A stretch of 32,283 nucleotides of DNA from a virus, in IMG/VR virus record IMGVR_UViG_3300033144_001557, positions 1 through 32,283 of that record, one strand, 5' to 3'. How positions within the stretch are numbered: the first letter of the stretch is position 1; every line of letters begins with the position of its first letter. The notes under the pieces were generated by a model. That model ran no database searches. It saw nothing but the letters and a program-made list of their open reading frames with translations, and was not told the origin of the DNA. Positions 1 to 6,898 of this stretch are shown in pieces. The position numbers and the translations under genes are program-made.

Positions 1-291
1 ATCGTGAATGATCTTGTCAAGCACGGGGAGAGAATCTTCGAGCAGAATCTCTGCCTTCATCTTGATTCGGTTAGATGAACCGATGTCGCCCGTAAATTTC
101 TGCAGGGCTTCTTTCAGCATGGCACGAAACGCAGCGTTGCCTTTCAGCCGCTCCCACTGCGCATCGGACAGCTCATACTTGTCTTTTATTCCAGCTGAGT
201 CGGTTAATCCAGCTGCCAGTTCAGCGCATATGGTTGCGCTTAGATGTGCAAGTTCGAGCTGATCGTCCTGAATTGCGAGTTCACTTGCCAA
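1..291 (-). CDS. Partial phage protein, possibly packaging-related (5' part; runs off left edge)
   Basis: The minus-strand frame is open from a TTG at 291-289 to the window edge (97 codons seen). The TTG has a strong ribosome site: GGAAGGG at 303-297, five bases upstream. There is no ATG between the in-frame stop at 312-310 and the TTG. The protein is helical, with an N-terminal stretch SELAIQDDQLELAHL, then YELSDAQWERLKGN and a basic/acidic helix NRIKMKAEILLEDSLP. From memory, this 'LSxxxWxRLKxNxxFRxxxxEA...RxxxKAxxxLEDxLP' pattern is common in small phage proteins next to terminase genes, so a small-terminase-like or DNA-binding role is possible. That is an inference, since no catalytic motif is visible. 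The start overlaps the end (TGA 283-281) of the alternative frame of the upstream membrane ORF. I am fairly sure it is coding and unsure of its function. Confidence 0.65.
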   Translation of the reverse strand, partial: MASELAIQDDQLELAHLSATICAELAAGLTDSAGIKDKYELSDAQWERLKGNAAFRAMLKEALQKFTGDIGSSNRIKMKAEILLEDSLPVLDKIIHD

Positions 292-330
292 AACGACCCT
301 TCCATTTCTTCACTTTTTCGACGAAATCCT

Positions 331-435
331 TTACGTCTGCGACCCATTCGTAGCCCCAGACACCACACCGCCTGCGCCGTAACCGGCAAGTAAGAACCCG
401 AGATACCAAAGAGCGTCCTTCATAAAATCTTCCAT
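331..435 (-). CDS. Tiny single-pass membrane protein, probably frameshifted
   Basis: An ATG at 435-433 with GGAG about eight bases upstream opens a 34-residue frame, MEDFMKDALWYLGFLLAG..., ending at TAA 333-331. Residues 8-25 form a hydrophobic segment with Gly-rich packing. At the GGGG run at 355-358 the -1 frame takes over convincingly: it reads GYEWVADVKDFVEKVKKWKG and stops at TGA 283-281, overlapping the downstream TTG start. A fused product of about 50 residues (membrane helix plus amphipathic basic helix) looks more natural than the 34-residue one. Either a real -1 frameshift, a sequence error or a decayed gene would explain this. It could be a small lysis or membrane accessory protein; the function is unknown. 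Confidence 0.45.
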   Translation of the reverse strand: MEDFMKDALWYLGFLLAGYGAGGVVSGATNGSQT

Positions 436-481
436 CGGTCAGTCTCCATTAGATTGACAACAGGCGTATATTACCCGCAAA

Positions 482-2620
482 ATGAGCTTCATGGCTACTT
501 CCTCCGTCCCACAGGCTATTCCTGTCAACTCCGGCATGGGACGCGGCCTTCTGCAAATTGTGTCCAACACGCAGTTGGATCAGCAGGAAAATGAAGCCGC
601 CGAGCAAGCAAAAGCAGCACAACGTGAGGATTTGGTCGAAGACCAATTAGCGAGTCATATTCGGGCAAGAATGACGGATATGCGGAATTTCCGAAATGCG
701 GAGGGGATCAGCGAGCGGTTGCTCAACGCCCTCCGAACCTACAAAGGCATGTACGGCGCAGACAAACTAGCCGAGATTTCTACGTTCGGTGGCAGTAATG
801 TTTTCGCGAGAGTAACACCCACGAAATGTCGTGCTGCCACTGCTCTACTCCGTGATGTATATTTATCTCAAGAACGCGCTTGGGACGTAGAGCCAACCCC
901 CCACCCCGAAACACCCGATTCAGTTAATCAAGACATTCAGCAACTCGTCAATATCGAAGTTGCTACCATGATGCAGGGTGGTCAGCAGATTGACCAGCAG
1001 ATGGTTGCAGATCGCGTAGCGGGGCTTAAGAAAGCTGCGGAGAAAGCGTCTAAGAAAGTTGCACATGACGAAGCAGAAAAAGCCACAGAAAAACTCGATG
1101 ACATTCTTACCGAAGGTAATTTTTATGATGCGTTTGCAGAATTCCTGATCGACCTTCCGATCTTCCCCTTTGCTGTTATGAAAGGGCCAGAAGTTCGGCG
1201 TGTCACTCAAACGAAATGGGTTGACAAGAAACCCGTCCAACAGTCGATCCCGAAAATGTTCTGGAAGCGTGTCTCACCGTTTGATCTGTATTGGTCGCCC
1301 GGTGCGGCTACGGTGGATCAAGCAGAGTTCGTGGAGCGGATCAAAGTTACCCGCCGAGAACTCGTCAATGTCAAAGGACTGCCGGGGTATAACTCCGAAG
1401 CTATTGACGAGATTTTGGAATTGGCATATGTCGATGGACTCCATGAGTGGTGGGATACGATCGACACTGCACGAGCTGAGCTTGAAGATCGCGAACGATG
1501 GGCACGTACAGCTACATCTCTGATTGACACCGCCGAGTTTACCGGACACGTGTCAGGCAAATTACTGAAGATGTGGGGCATGTCGGAAGATGAAGTTTCT
1601 GACGAGCATGAGGAATACTTTGTCACCGCGTGGCTAATTGACCGCCGTGTGATCAAAGTACAGATCAACCCGGCAACCAACCAGCGTGCCCCGTACTTCA
1701 TTACTTCTTTCGAGCAGGTGCCCGGCGCACTTCTAGGCTACGGCTTACCAGACTTGTTAGAAGATGTTCAGACGATCTGTAACGCTTCAGCTCGTGCGAT
1801 GGTCAATAACGCGTCTATCGCATCCGGCCCGCAAGTCATAATCAACGACGCCGTATTGCAGCCGGGAGAAACAGACGATCTCTACCCGTGGAAGCGATGG
1901 CATGTTAATTATGATCCTGTACTTGTATCTTCTGGCACGAAGCCAATCGAGTTCTTCCAGCCCTCTATGAATGCACCTGAACTCATGGGCATCTATGAGA
2001 AGTGGTCGATCATGGGTGACGAAATCAGTGCGATTCCGAAGTACATGACCGGCAGTGAAAAAGTCGGTGGTGCTGGACGCACTGCATCAGGCTTGGCAAT
2101 GCTGATGGGTAATGCGAGCAAGACGCTGCAAAATATCGCTGCAAGTATTGACCGCGATGTTATTAAGCCAGCTTTGCTACAGCTGTATGATCTTATTATG
2201 CTCACCGAACCGGATACGTTCCGAGGCGATGAGCTAGTTGTTGTGAAGGGTGTTAATCACGCCGTCAAGCGCGAGCAGGATCGCATGAGACAACTCGAAT
2301 TCTTGCAGCTGACTGCGAACCCGATCGACATGGCTATCGTTGGACCGGAGGGACGCGCAAACATCTTGAGAAGCATTGCTCAAAACCTCGGGCTGGAGCA
2401 TGAACGAACAGTTCCCGACGACGAGCAAATCAAGCAGAACATCGCGCAACAACAGGCGGCAGCTGGACAGGGCCAGCCTACCCCTGCAGCACAAGGGGGT
2501 GATCCCAACCAGACTCCGGCACCCGAAAATGCACGAGCCGGACCCGAAGAAGCGCGGAGAGAAGTTGAAGGCGATTTCACAGGGCCAACAGGTAGGCCGG
2601 GTATGAGAGCTGGAGGATGA
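482..2620 (+). CDS. Portal protein
   Basis: This 712-residue protein is the head-to-tail connector expected to form the dodecameric ring through which DNA is packaged and ejected. Its length, its place at the head of a scaffold-capsid-adaptor gene string, and its composition fit the large podovirus portals (P22/N4-like size class). Visible features include an N-terminal Gln/Glu/Ala-rich helix (residues about 30-60), a conserved-looking RTYKGMYG segment near 80, a long charged helix around 165-215, FWKRVSPFDLYWSPGA near 260, and a Gln/Pro/Gly-rich disordered C-terminus from about 655. No good Shine-Dalgarno precedes ATG 482; ATG 491 is three codons in and no better. The stop overlaps the next start as ATGA, implying translational coupling. 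Identification rests on family resemblance and synteny, and is strong as a whole. Confidence 0.88.
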   Translation: MSFMATSSVPQAIPVNSGMGRGLLQIVSNTQLDQQENEAAEQAKAAQREDLVEDQLASHIRARMTDMRNFRNAEGISERLLNALRTYKGMYGADKLAEISTFGGSNVFARVTPTKCRAATALLRDVYLSQERAWDVEPTPHPETPDSVNQDIQQLVNIEVATMMQGGQQIDQQMVADRVAGLKKAAEKASKKVAHDEAEKATEKLDDILTEGNFYDAFAEFLIDLPIFPFAVMKGPEVRRVTQTKWVDKKPVQQSIPKMFWKRVSPFDLYWSPGAATVDQAEFVERIKVTRRELVNVKGLPGYNSEAIDEILELAYVDGLHEWWDTIDTARAELEDRERWARTATSLIDTAEFTGHVSGKLLKMWGMSEDEVSDEHEEYFVTAWLIDRRVIKVQINPATNQRAPYFITSFEQVPGALLGYGLPDLLEDVQTICNASARAMVNNASIASGPQVIINDAVLQPGETDDLYPWKRWHVNYDPVLVSSGTKPIEFFQPSMNAPELMGIYEKWSIMGDEISAIPKYMTGSEKVGGAGRTASGLAMLMGNASKTLQNIAASIDRDVIKPALLQLYDLIMLTEPDTFRGDELVVVKGVNHAVKREQDRMRQLEFLQLTANPIDMAIVGPEGRANILRSIAQNLGLEHERTVPDDEQIKQNIAQQQAAAGQGQPTPAAQGGDPNQTPAPENARAGPEEARREVEGDFTGPTGRPGMRAGG

Positions 2621-2856
2621 AACCACGCGTACACAAATATGCCAATGGTGGTGCAGTGCATGGGACTCCCATAGGACTGCAGAAGCCGTCGAAGCGTAAG
2701 CGCCCGAAAGTTGGAGATAAAGACCCGAACTGGAAGCCCAGCAAACCGCGCAAGCCCGCTACATCAAGCAAACCGCCTGCCAAGAAGAAACCCAGCGGCT
2801 CTAGGTTTCGAGACTATCGAGGCACAGAAGGCGCGATCGACGACGCAACTGGATAG
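2617..2856 (+). CDS. Small basic protein with a YANGG motif
   Basis: This 79-residue protein starts inside the portal stop codon (ATGA) behind a GGAGG-like ribosome site. It begins MKPRVHKYANGGAVHG, carrying the same Tyr-Ala-x-Gly-Gly motif found later in the 361- and 709-residue virion proteins. Residues 20-65 are Lys/Pro/Ser-rich (for example KPSKRKRPK and PPAKKKPSG), so the protein is strongly basic and probably unfolded on its own. It could be a minor virion protein that contacts DNA or the portal; that is inference from charge, motif and position. It has no recognised enzyme motif. Confidence 0.7.
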   Translation: MKPRVHKYANGGAVHGTPIGLQKPSKRKRPKVGDKDPNWKPSKPRKPATSSKPPAKKKPSGSRFRDYRGTEGAIDDATG

Positions 2857-2883
2857 ACAGCTGTTACCAACATGAGCTAGTAT
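2854..2883 (+). promoter_or_regulatory. Weak sigma70-like promoter candidate
   Basis: TAGACA at 2854-2859 and TAGTAT at 2878-2883 are separated by 18 bases in the 63-base gap before the 88-residue gene. The first box matches the -35 consensus at five of six bases and the second matches -10 at four of six. The gap is one of the few real intergenic spaces in the head module. The match is weak and may be chance. Confidence 0.2.
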
Positions 2884-2919
2884 TGGCTCGAATCTCTACA
2901 CACACGTTAAGGAACTGAG

Positions 2920-3186
2920 ATGAAAAACACGAGCGAGGCCCATAAGGGCAAAATCGGTGGTAAGTTTTTGGGTGACACCAAAGGCAATGCTGATTTAGGC
3001 ACCGATAAAAGCTACATGTCGATGGGCGGTAGTGGTGAGGCGCATAAGCCTAAGACTGCCGACAAGTTCTGTGGTCCGACCAAGGGCAATAGTGATCTCC
3101 CACCGAATCGTACATCGGATACTCCGGGTGGTTACGGCGGCGGGCAACACAAAGCTGGCGGGTCAAGCAAGAAGATGGCCTATTGA
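2920..3186 (+). CDS. Gly/Lys-rich small protein with an internal duplication
   Basis: This 88-residue protein has a good ribosome site (AAGGA about eight bases before ATG 2920). It consists mainly of two imperfect repeats, residues 6-37 and 40-71, with a period of 34. Each reads EAHKxKxxxKFxGxTKGNxDL and ends in Gly-Gly. The C-terminus is Gly-rich (YGGGQHKAGG) and ends basic (SSKKMAY). The two copies differ a lot at DNA level, so the duplication is old or under selection for the motif only. The low-complexity, Gly/Lys-rich character and its place between portal and scaffold suggest a minor structural or assembly protein. I do not recognise a named family. Confidence 0.72.
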   Translation: MKNTSEAHKGKIGGKFLGDTKGNADLGTDKSYMSMGGSGEAHKPKTADKFCGPTKGNSDLPPNRTSDTPGGYGGGQHKAGGSSKKMAY

Positions 3187-3187
3187 A

Positions 3188-3391
3188 ATGGTGGTTAAGA
3201 ATAAAACCATCCAGTCCAAGCGACTAAAGAATTGGGACGGCGCAAAAGATTGCACGCCCGGTCCTTCCACTGTGGATGCACGGCGTCAGGGCGACTTCTC
3301 CAAAGACGGACAGGCTGTAAAAGCCAGCGAATCCGACCTTGAATACGATGACGTAGTAGCTCGGCAGGAGCGGTTCGGCTTGTTCTTTTGA
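3188..3391 (+). CDS. Small hypothetical protein between portal and scaffold
   Basis: This 67-residue protein starts at ATG 3188, one base after the stop of the 88-residue gene. The frame also runs open upstream to 3032, but that part is an Arg-rich shadow of the previous gene and there is no ribosome site there. The sequence begins MVVKNKTIQSKRLKNWDGAK, has a Pro/Gly turn (TPGPSTVDARRQGDF) and ends in an acidic-aromatic segment, ESDLEYDDVVARQERFGLFF. The tight spacing implies coupling with its neighbours. Its function is unknown; a minor head component is the likeliest role from context. Confidence 0.62.
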   Translation: MVVKNKTIQSKRLKNWDGAKDCTPGPSTVDARRQGDFSKDGQAVKASESDLEYDDVVARQERFGLFF

Positions 3392-3627
3392 GGAAGCTAA
3401 CCGAGAAAGCCGCACAAGGATTTTCGATGCTCCGGGGAAACCCGGACTTCACTGCAGTACTAGAATGGATTGCGGAAAACCGCGACGATGCAACTACGGA
3501 ATGCTGTGAGCATCTCGACAATAACTTGCTAAGAAGGGCGCAAGGTAGTCGAGCCGCTACGCAACACATCCTCCAGTGCAACGCCGAGGCTCCAAAAGTC
3601 CTTGAGAAGTTTAACGCCAACAAATAG
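3388..3627 (+). CDS. Small helical head-module protein
   Basis: The 79-residue reading starts at a TTG (3388) that overlaps the previous stop as TTGA. The alternative is ATG 3427, which has AAGGA six bases upstream and would give 66 residues. I keep the longer form because the extra helix (KLTEKAAQGFSMLRGNPDF) fits the pattern I recall for phage proteins of this type, which contain 'LRGNPDFxxVLEWI' followed by a long helix and a C-terminal helix ending EAPKVLEKF. Those proteins sit just before the scaffold gene. The fold is all-helical with no catalytic motif. The function is unknown, possibly assembly-related. Confidence 0.68.
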   Translation: MRKLTEKAAQGFSMLRGNPDFTAVLEWIAENRDDATTECCEHLDNNLLRRAQGSRAATQHILQCNAEAPKVLEKFNANK

Positions 3628-3636
3628 GAATACGCC

Positions 3637-4701
3637 ATGAGTGCGCTCCCAAAGCAAGTACAGAAGCAAGTTGATGAAGCCAATTCAATCCTCGACCAAA
3701 TAAATGCCCCGCCGCCAGAACTCGACGCCGAGGGCAAACCAATCCAACCCCCTGCCGAACCCGCTCCGCCACCAGCGGTGGAACCCGCACCAGTAGTAGC
3801 GGGAGAACCCGAACCCGCTCCGCAGCCAGCAGCCGAACCTGTGGTAGCAGACGATCCGGCTGAACATAAATATAAAGTCCTGCAGGGCAAGTACAACGCT
3901 GAAGTCCCTAAACTGAATCGAGAGCTGAAAGAGGCCAAGAGCGTAATTGGCGATATGCAGCAGCGCCTCACTAATACTGAGTCGTTACTCGCTTCAATGC
4001 AGCATGTAGCTACGCCGCCACGAGGCGAACCTGCGCCTGTAGATGATCTGCCGGTTGTTACCGAAGACGAGACATTACAGTTCGGTGCCGATCTTGAGAG
4101 CTATATCGAGCGTGTTGCTGCACGTAAAATACTGCCAGAACTCGAATCTCGTATTACGCCAGTTGCTACACGCGTTGATGGGCTTGACCATAATGCTTCC
4201 CAAGCTGCCCATGATGTGGCAGTATCAGAGCGTGATAGGGTTATGCTCGATCTCGCGGAAGCCGTTCCTGAATGGCAGCTGCAAAACGAGAATGAAGATT
4301 TCCTGAAATGGCTCAACGAAAACGACCCATATGCAGGAGTTCCAAGAGGACAACTTCTAACACACGCATTTAGGACAAATGACTCCACAAGGGTCATTGC
4401 ATTTTTTAAGGGCTTTCAGACAGAAAACGCTGTCGTAACACCAGAGCCGCCTGTTACTCCGCTAGAAACACCTGCGGAACCACAACAGACACTCGATAAC
4501 TTAGTTGCCCCCGGCACGCCAAAAACCGGGACGACCAGCGCTCCAAACGAAAGCGGTAAACGGGTATGGACCCAGCAGGATATTTCTGCCTTCTACGCGA
4601 AGAAGAATACCTTCGTCGTCAAAGGGATTAAAATTCCCGATGAATACGAAGCACTCGAAAGAGACTTGTTCGCAGCGCAACACGAGGGCAGGATTCGTTA
4701 A
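3637..4701 (+). CDS. Scaffolding protein (capsid assembly)
   Basis: This 354-residue protein lies immediately upstream of the capsid gene, the usual place for a scaffold. It has a short N-terminal helix, a long Pro/Ala/Glu linker (residues about 24-75), and then a coiled-coil region starting HKYKVLQGKYNAEVPKLNREL (about 80-125). That 'LQGKYNAEVP' string is typical of podovirus scaffolds in my recollection. A second Pro/Thr-rich linker (about 265-305) separates the body from a basic C-terminal helix, FYAKKNTFVVKGIKIPDEYE, which is a plausible coat-binding tail. Scaffolds of this kind direct procapsid size and leave or are degraded before packaging. The start is ATG 3637, nine bases after the previous stop. 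Confidence 0.82.
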   Translation: MSALPKQVQKQVDEANSILDQINAPPPELDAEGKPIQPPAEPAPPPAVEPAPVVAGEPEPAPQPAAEPVVADDPAEHKYKVLQGKYNAEVPKLNRELKEAKSVIGDMQQRLTNTESLLASMQHVATPPRGEPAPVDDLPVVTEDETLQFGADLESYIERVAARKILPELESRITPVATRVDGLDHNASQAAHDVAVSERDRVMLDLAEAVPEWQLQNENEDFLKWLNENDPYAGVPRGQLLTHAFRTNDSTRVIAFFKGFQTENAVVTPEPPVTPLETPAEPQQTLDNLVAPGTPKTGTTSAPNESGKRVWTQQDISAFYAKKNTFVVKGIKIPDEYEALERDLFAAQHEGRIR

Positions 4702-4733
4702 CCGTTAATAACCGATTGCAAGCGGGTACAATC

Positions 4734-4747
4734 ATTACCGAAGTAAT
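4734..4747 (+). other. Small hairpin in the capsid leader
   Basis: ATTAC at 4734-4738 pairs with GTAAT at 4743-4747 around a CGAA loop, five bases ahead of the capsid ribosome site. Outer CAA/TTG pairing is possible across a two-base internal loop. It could protect or process the capsid message, or be chance. Confidence 0.25.
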
Positions 4748-4761
4748 CGTTGGAGCAGGAC

Positions 4762-5766
4762 ATGAGCTTTCCAGTCGGAACACCGTGGTCGGGAGCCACG
4801 CCAGCACCAGCATATGCCGGTGTATTTATTCCCGCAGTATGGAGCGGCAAGCTCGTGGAGAAATTCTACGCAGCAACCGTTCTTGGCGCTATCGCCAATA
4901 CTGATTACGAAGGCGAGATCAAGAACAAAGGCGATACGGTCGAAATTCGGTCGCGTCCCGATGTTGTAATCGACGACTATCAAGCAGACATTGATTTGGT
5001 CGTAAGACGCCCATCTGTTGGCAAACAGTCATTGCTTATCGACAAAGGTAAATACTTCAACCTTGCGCTCGATGATGTAATGGAAATCCAGTCAGACATT
5101 GATCAGTTATCGGTTTGGGCAGAAGACGCCGCAGAGCAGATGAAGATTGTTGTCGATACTGGTGTCCTTGCTGACATCACCGATGTTACCGGCGCAGGTT
5201 TGCAGATCAACGCCTCTAACCGTGGCCTTACAGCTGGTGCAATATCCGGCGACATTGACCTCGGCATAGCGGCTACTCCGCAGTTTGTTTCCGGCGCTGG
5301 CGCTGGTGACTTCTCCGGCGCTTTGGCAACATCTGCTGAAAAGATCGTCGATTTCATCATCAACTGTGGTCAAGTCCTTGACGAGCAGAACCTTCCTGAG
5401 TCCGGTCGCTTCCTCGTGATCCCGGCATGGCTCGCAGCTCGGATCAAACGATCTGACCTGAAGGATGCTTCTCTCGCGGGCGATGGTGTTTCCATCTCTC
5501 GTAATGGACGCCTCGGCATGATTGATCGTTTCACGATCTACCTGTCGAATCTGATCCTCCCGGCAACCGCCACACCAACCGCGTATCCAATTCTGTTCGG
5601 CACGACTGCCGCACTGACCTTCGCGGCTCAGTTCACGAAGCTGGAAACATTACGCTCCGAGCGTTCGTTCTCCAATCTGCTTCGCGGTCTGCAGGTATAC
5701 GGCTACCGAATCGTGAACGGCGTCGCAATCGGCCTCGGTCACGTAGCGAAGGGTAACGAGGGCTAA
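4762..5766 (+). CDS. Major capsid protein
   Basis: This 334-residue protein is the main shell subunit. Its size, its place directly after the scaffold, and the segment GDTVEIRSRPDVVIDDY (residues about 55-71) match the P22-coat-like/HK97-fold capsid families, in which a 'GDTVxIR' strand is typical. The N-terminus is MSFPVGTPWSGATP, and LIDKGKYFNLALDDVMEIQSD lies near residue 95. I place the start at ATG 4762, behind GGAGCAGGA. An upstream TTG at 4750 would add four residues, but that TTG overlaps the ribosome site itself. The gene has its own leader of about 60 bases and is followed by a strong hairpin, consistent with expression set apart from the genes downstream. Confidence 0.87.
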   Translation: MSFPVGTPWSGATPAPAYAGVFIPAVWSGKLVEKFYAATVLGAIANTDYEGEIKNKGDTVEIRSRPDVVIDDYQADIDLVVRRPSVGKQSLLIDKGKYFNLALDDVMEIQSDIDQLSVWAEDAAEQMKIVVDTGVLADITDVTGAGLQINASNRGLTAGAISGDIDLGIAATPQFVSGAGAGDFSGALATSAEKIVDFIINCGQVLDEQNLPESGRFLVIPAWLAARIKRSDLKDASLAGDGVSISRNGRLGMIDRFTIYLSNLILPATATPTAYPILFGTTAALTFAAQFTKLETLRSERSFSNLLRGLQVYGYRIVNGVAIGLGHVAKGNEG

Positions 5767-5791
5767 GCTGCCTCGTAACTCAAGGAACAGG

Positions 5792-5821
5792 CCCCGGTCG
5801 TATCTTCGGGTACGGCTGGGG
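5792..5821 (+). terminator. UUCG-capped hairpin after the capsid gene
   Basis: CCCCGGTCGTATC (5792-5804) pairs with GGTACGGCTGGGG (5809-5821), giving a 13-pair stem with three G-U pairs. The loop is TTCG (5805-5808), closed by a C-G pair, the extra-stable UUCG tetraloop. Three T residues follow at 5822-5824, then CCC, so the U-tract is short. A partial terminator right after the capsid gene recalls the placement seen in T7-type phages, where it lets capsid mRNA exceed that of distal tail genes. It could alternatively be an RNA-stability element. Confidence 0.6.
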
Positions 5822-5841
5822 TTTCCCTCAGGAGGCTGGTG

Positions 5842-6219
5842 GTGGCTAAGACTTATCAAACATTAGTAACGGAAGCGCGGGAACTCCTGCAGGACACCGA
5901 TACTGATATTGAGCGCTACACAGACTTCACTCTGCTCAACGTATTGAACCGTGGCCTCCAAGACCTCGGCAAGTTGAGGCCAGATGCGTTTTACGCTACC
6001 TTTCTCAACAACTCTCTCAATGTGCCTGAAATAGTTCTTACAGGTGCAGTTGCCGGTCAGATAAATTGGACCGATGCATTCTCCATAGAGATGCAATTCT
6101 ATTCGCCGCTTGTAACATACGTCACTGCCGTAGCAGAGATTGTTGACGACGAGTACACTGTCGATGGTAGAGCTGGGTTGCTACTCAACCAGTTCAGATT
6201 GTCAACGATAGGACTCTGA
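5842..6219 (+). CDS. Head-tail adaptor protein
   Basis: This 125-residue protein follows the capsid gene. Two adjacent GTG codons (5839, 5842) could start it. I choose 5842, which lies six bases after the AGGAGG ribosome site (5830-5835). The N-terminal half is helical (YQTLVTEARELLQDTD, then LNRGLQDLGKLRPDAFY), the pattern of small podovirus adaptors that sit under the portal (the DUF6682-like group, from memory). The C-terminal half carries MQFYSPLVTYVTAVAEIVDDEYTVDGRAG in pieces, also typical of that group. It most likely forms the first ring below the portal. The family name is an inference. Confidence 0.72.
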   Translation: MAKTYQTLVTEARELLQDTDTDIERYTDFTLLNVLNRGLQDLGKLRPDAFYATFLNNSLNVPEIVLTGAVAGQINWTDAFSIEMQFYSPLVTYVTAVAEIVDDEYTVDGRAGLLLNQFRLSTIGL

Positions 6220-6220
6220 C

Positions 6221-6898
6221 ATGTCTGAAACATTCGGCGCAACTTTTGAGCAAATCCTCAACGACACGGTACCGCAAACGCCCGGTATTCAGCGAGACGT
6301 AGCGATGCGTGAGTTGCGACTCACCGCTCGTGAATTTTTTGAGCGGTCTTGGGCATGGACTCATGTGATCGAAGATGTCGATGGACCCGCTGGTGAGAAT
6401 GACATCGTTGTTGTGCCTTCAGTAGCAGCTTATGCAGCCGGGAGTGAAGTCGTCGGCATCTTGAATGTTGCCAAGACGACAGGGCAGGCCCTTAGTCTAA
6501 TGGCAGCTCGTCCTGATAGAACTGAGACTGGCGATGATACAGTTTTCTTCTTCATCAATGTTCCGCCTGATACGATCAGGCTGTTTCCTTATCTGAAGAA
6601 TGCTCAGACTGACTACCTCGACATTACGGTAGCGCTGATCCCAGACTTCTCGACTGCTACTTTGCCCGATGAAGTCACAACCAAATTTTACGACGCCCTC
6701 CTCAATGGATACTTGGCACGTGTGTATATGCACCCGAATAAGCCATACTCATCTCCTCAGAGCGCTGTATATTTGAGGCATAATTTTGTGCGGCAGATAG
6801 GCTACTATATGGGCCTACGAAAGACTGGCGGCGCAGGTGGTCAAGGCTGGACATATCCTCCCAGTTGGGGAGTTAGAAGGTTAGGCGGAAATGGCTGA
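6221..6898 (+). CDS. Connector / tail-tube A-like protein
   Basis: This 225-residue protein starts two bases after the adaptor stop. The first 55 residues hold VAMRELRLTAREFFERSWAWTH, matching the helical 'A-R-E-F-x-x-x-[ST]-W-x-W' start of podovirus neck proteins (T7 gp11-like role). The middle part is beta-rich (VVVPSVAAYA, TVFFFINVPPDTIRLFPY), and the C-terminal part holds a helix around LYNGYLARVY-like residues and a Gly-rich tail (GGAGGQGWTYPPSWG). It probably forms the ring joining the portal adaptor to the nozzle protein encoded at 8479. The last eight bases overlap the next gene. Function is assigned from context and pattern. Confidence 0.72.
   Translation: MSETFGATFEQILNDTVPQTPGIQRDVAMRELRLTAREFFERSWAWTHVIEDVDGPAGENDIVVVPSVAAYAAGSEVVGILNVAKTTGQALSLMAARPDRTETGDDTVFFFINVPPDTIRLFPYLKNAQTDYLDITVALIPDFSTATLPDEVTTKFYDALLNGYLARVYMHPNKPYSSPQSAVYLRHNFVRQIGYYMGLRKTGGAGGQGWTYPPSWGVRRLGGNG

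Noticed and set aside
8-262. Plus-strand 84-codon ORF at the left edge
   Set aside because: The minus strand here has a more protein-like frame with a strong ribosome site at 303-297; the plus frame has a Ser/Arg-rich shadow composition.
454-472. TTGACA with TATATT as a promoter for the portal
   Set aside because: The boxes are exact or near matches, but the spacer is only 7 bases, far from the 16-18 needed.
3195-3971. 258-codon minus-strand ORF opposite the scaffold
   Set aside because: It is Ser/Gly/Cys-rich low complexity produced by the reverse of the Pro/Ala/Glu-rich scaffold linker; it has no ribosome site and covers three plausible plus-strand genes.
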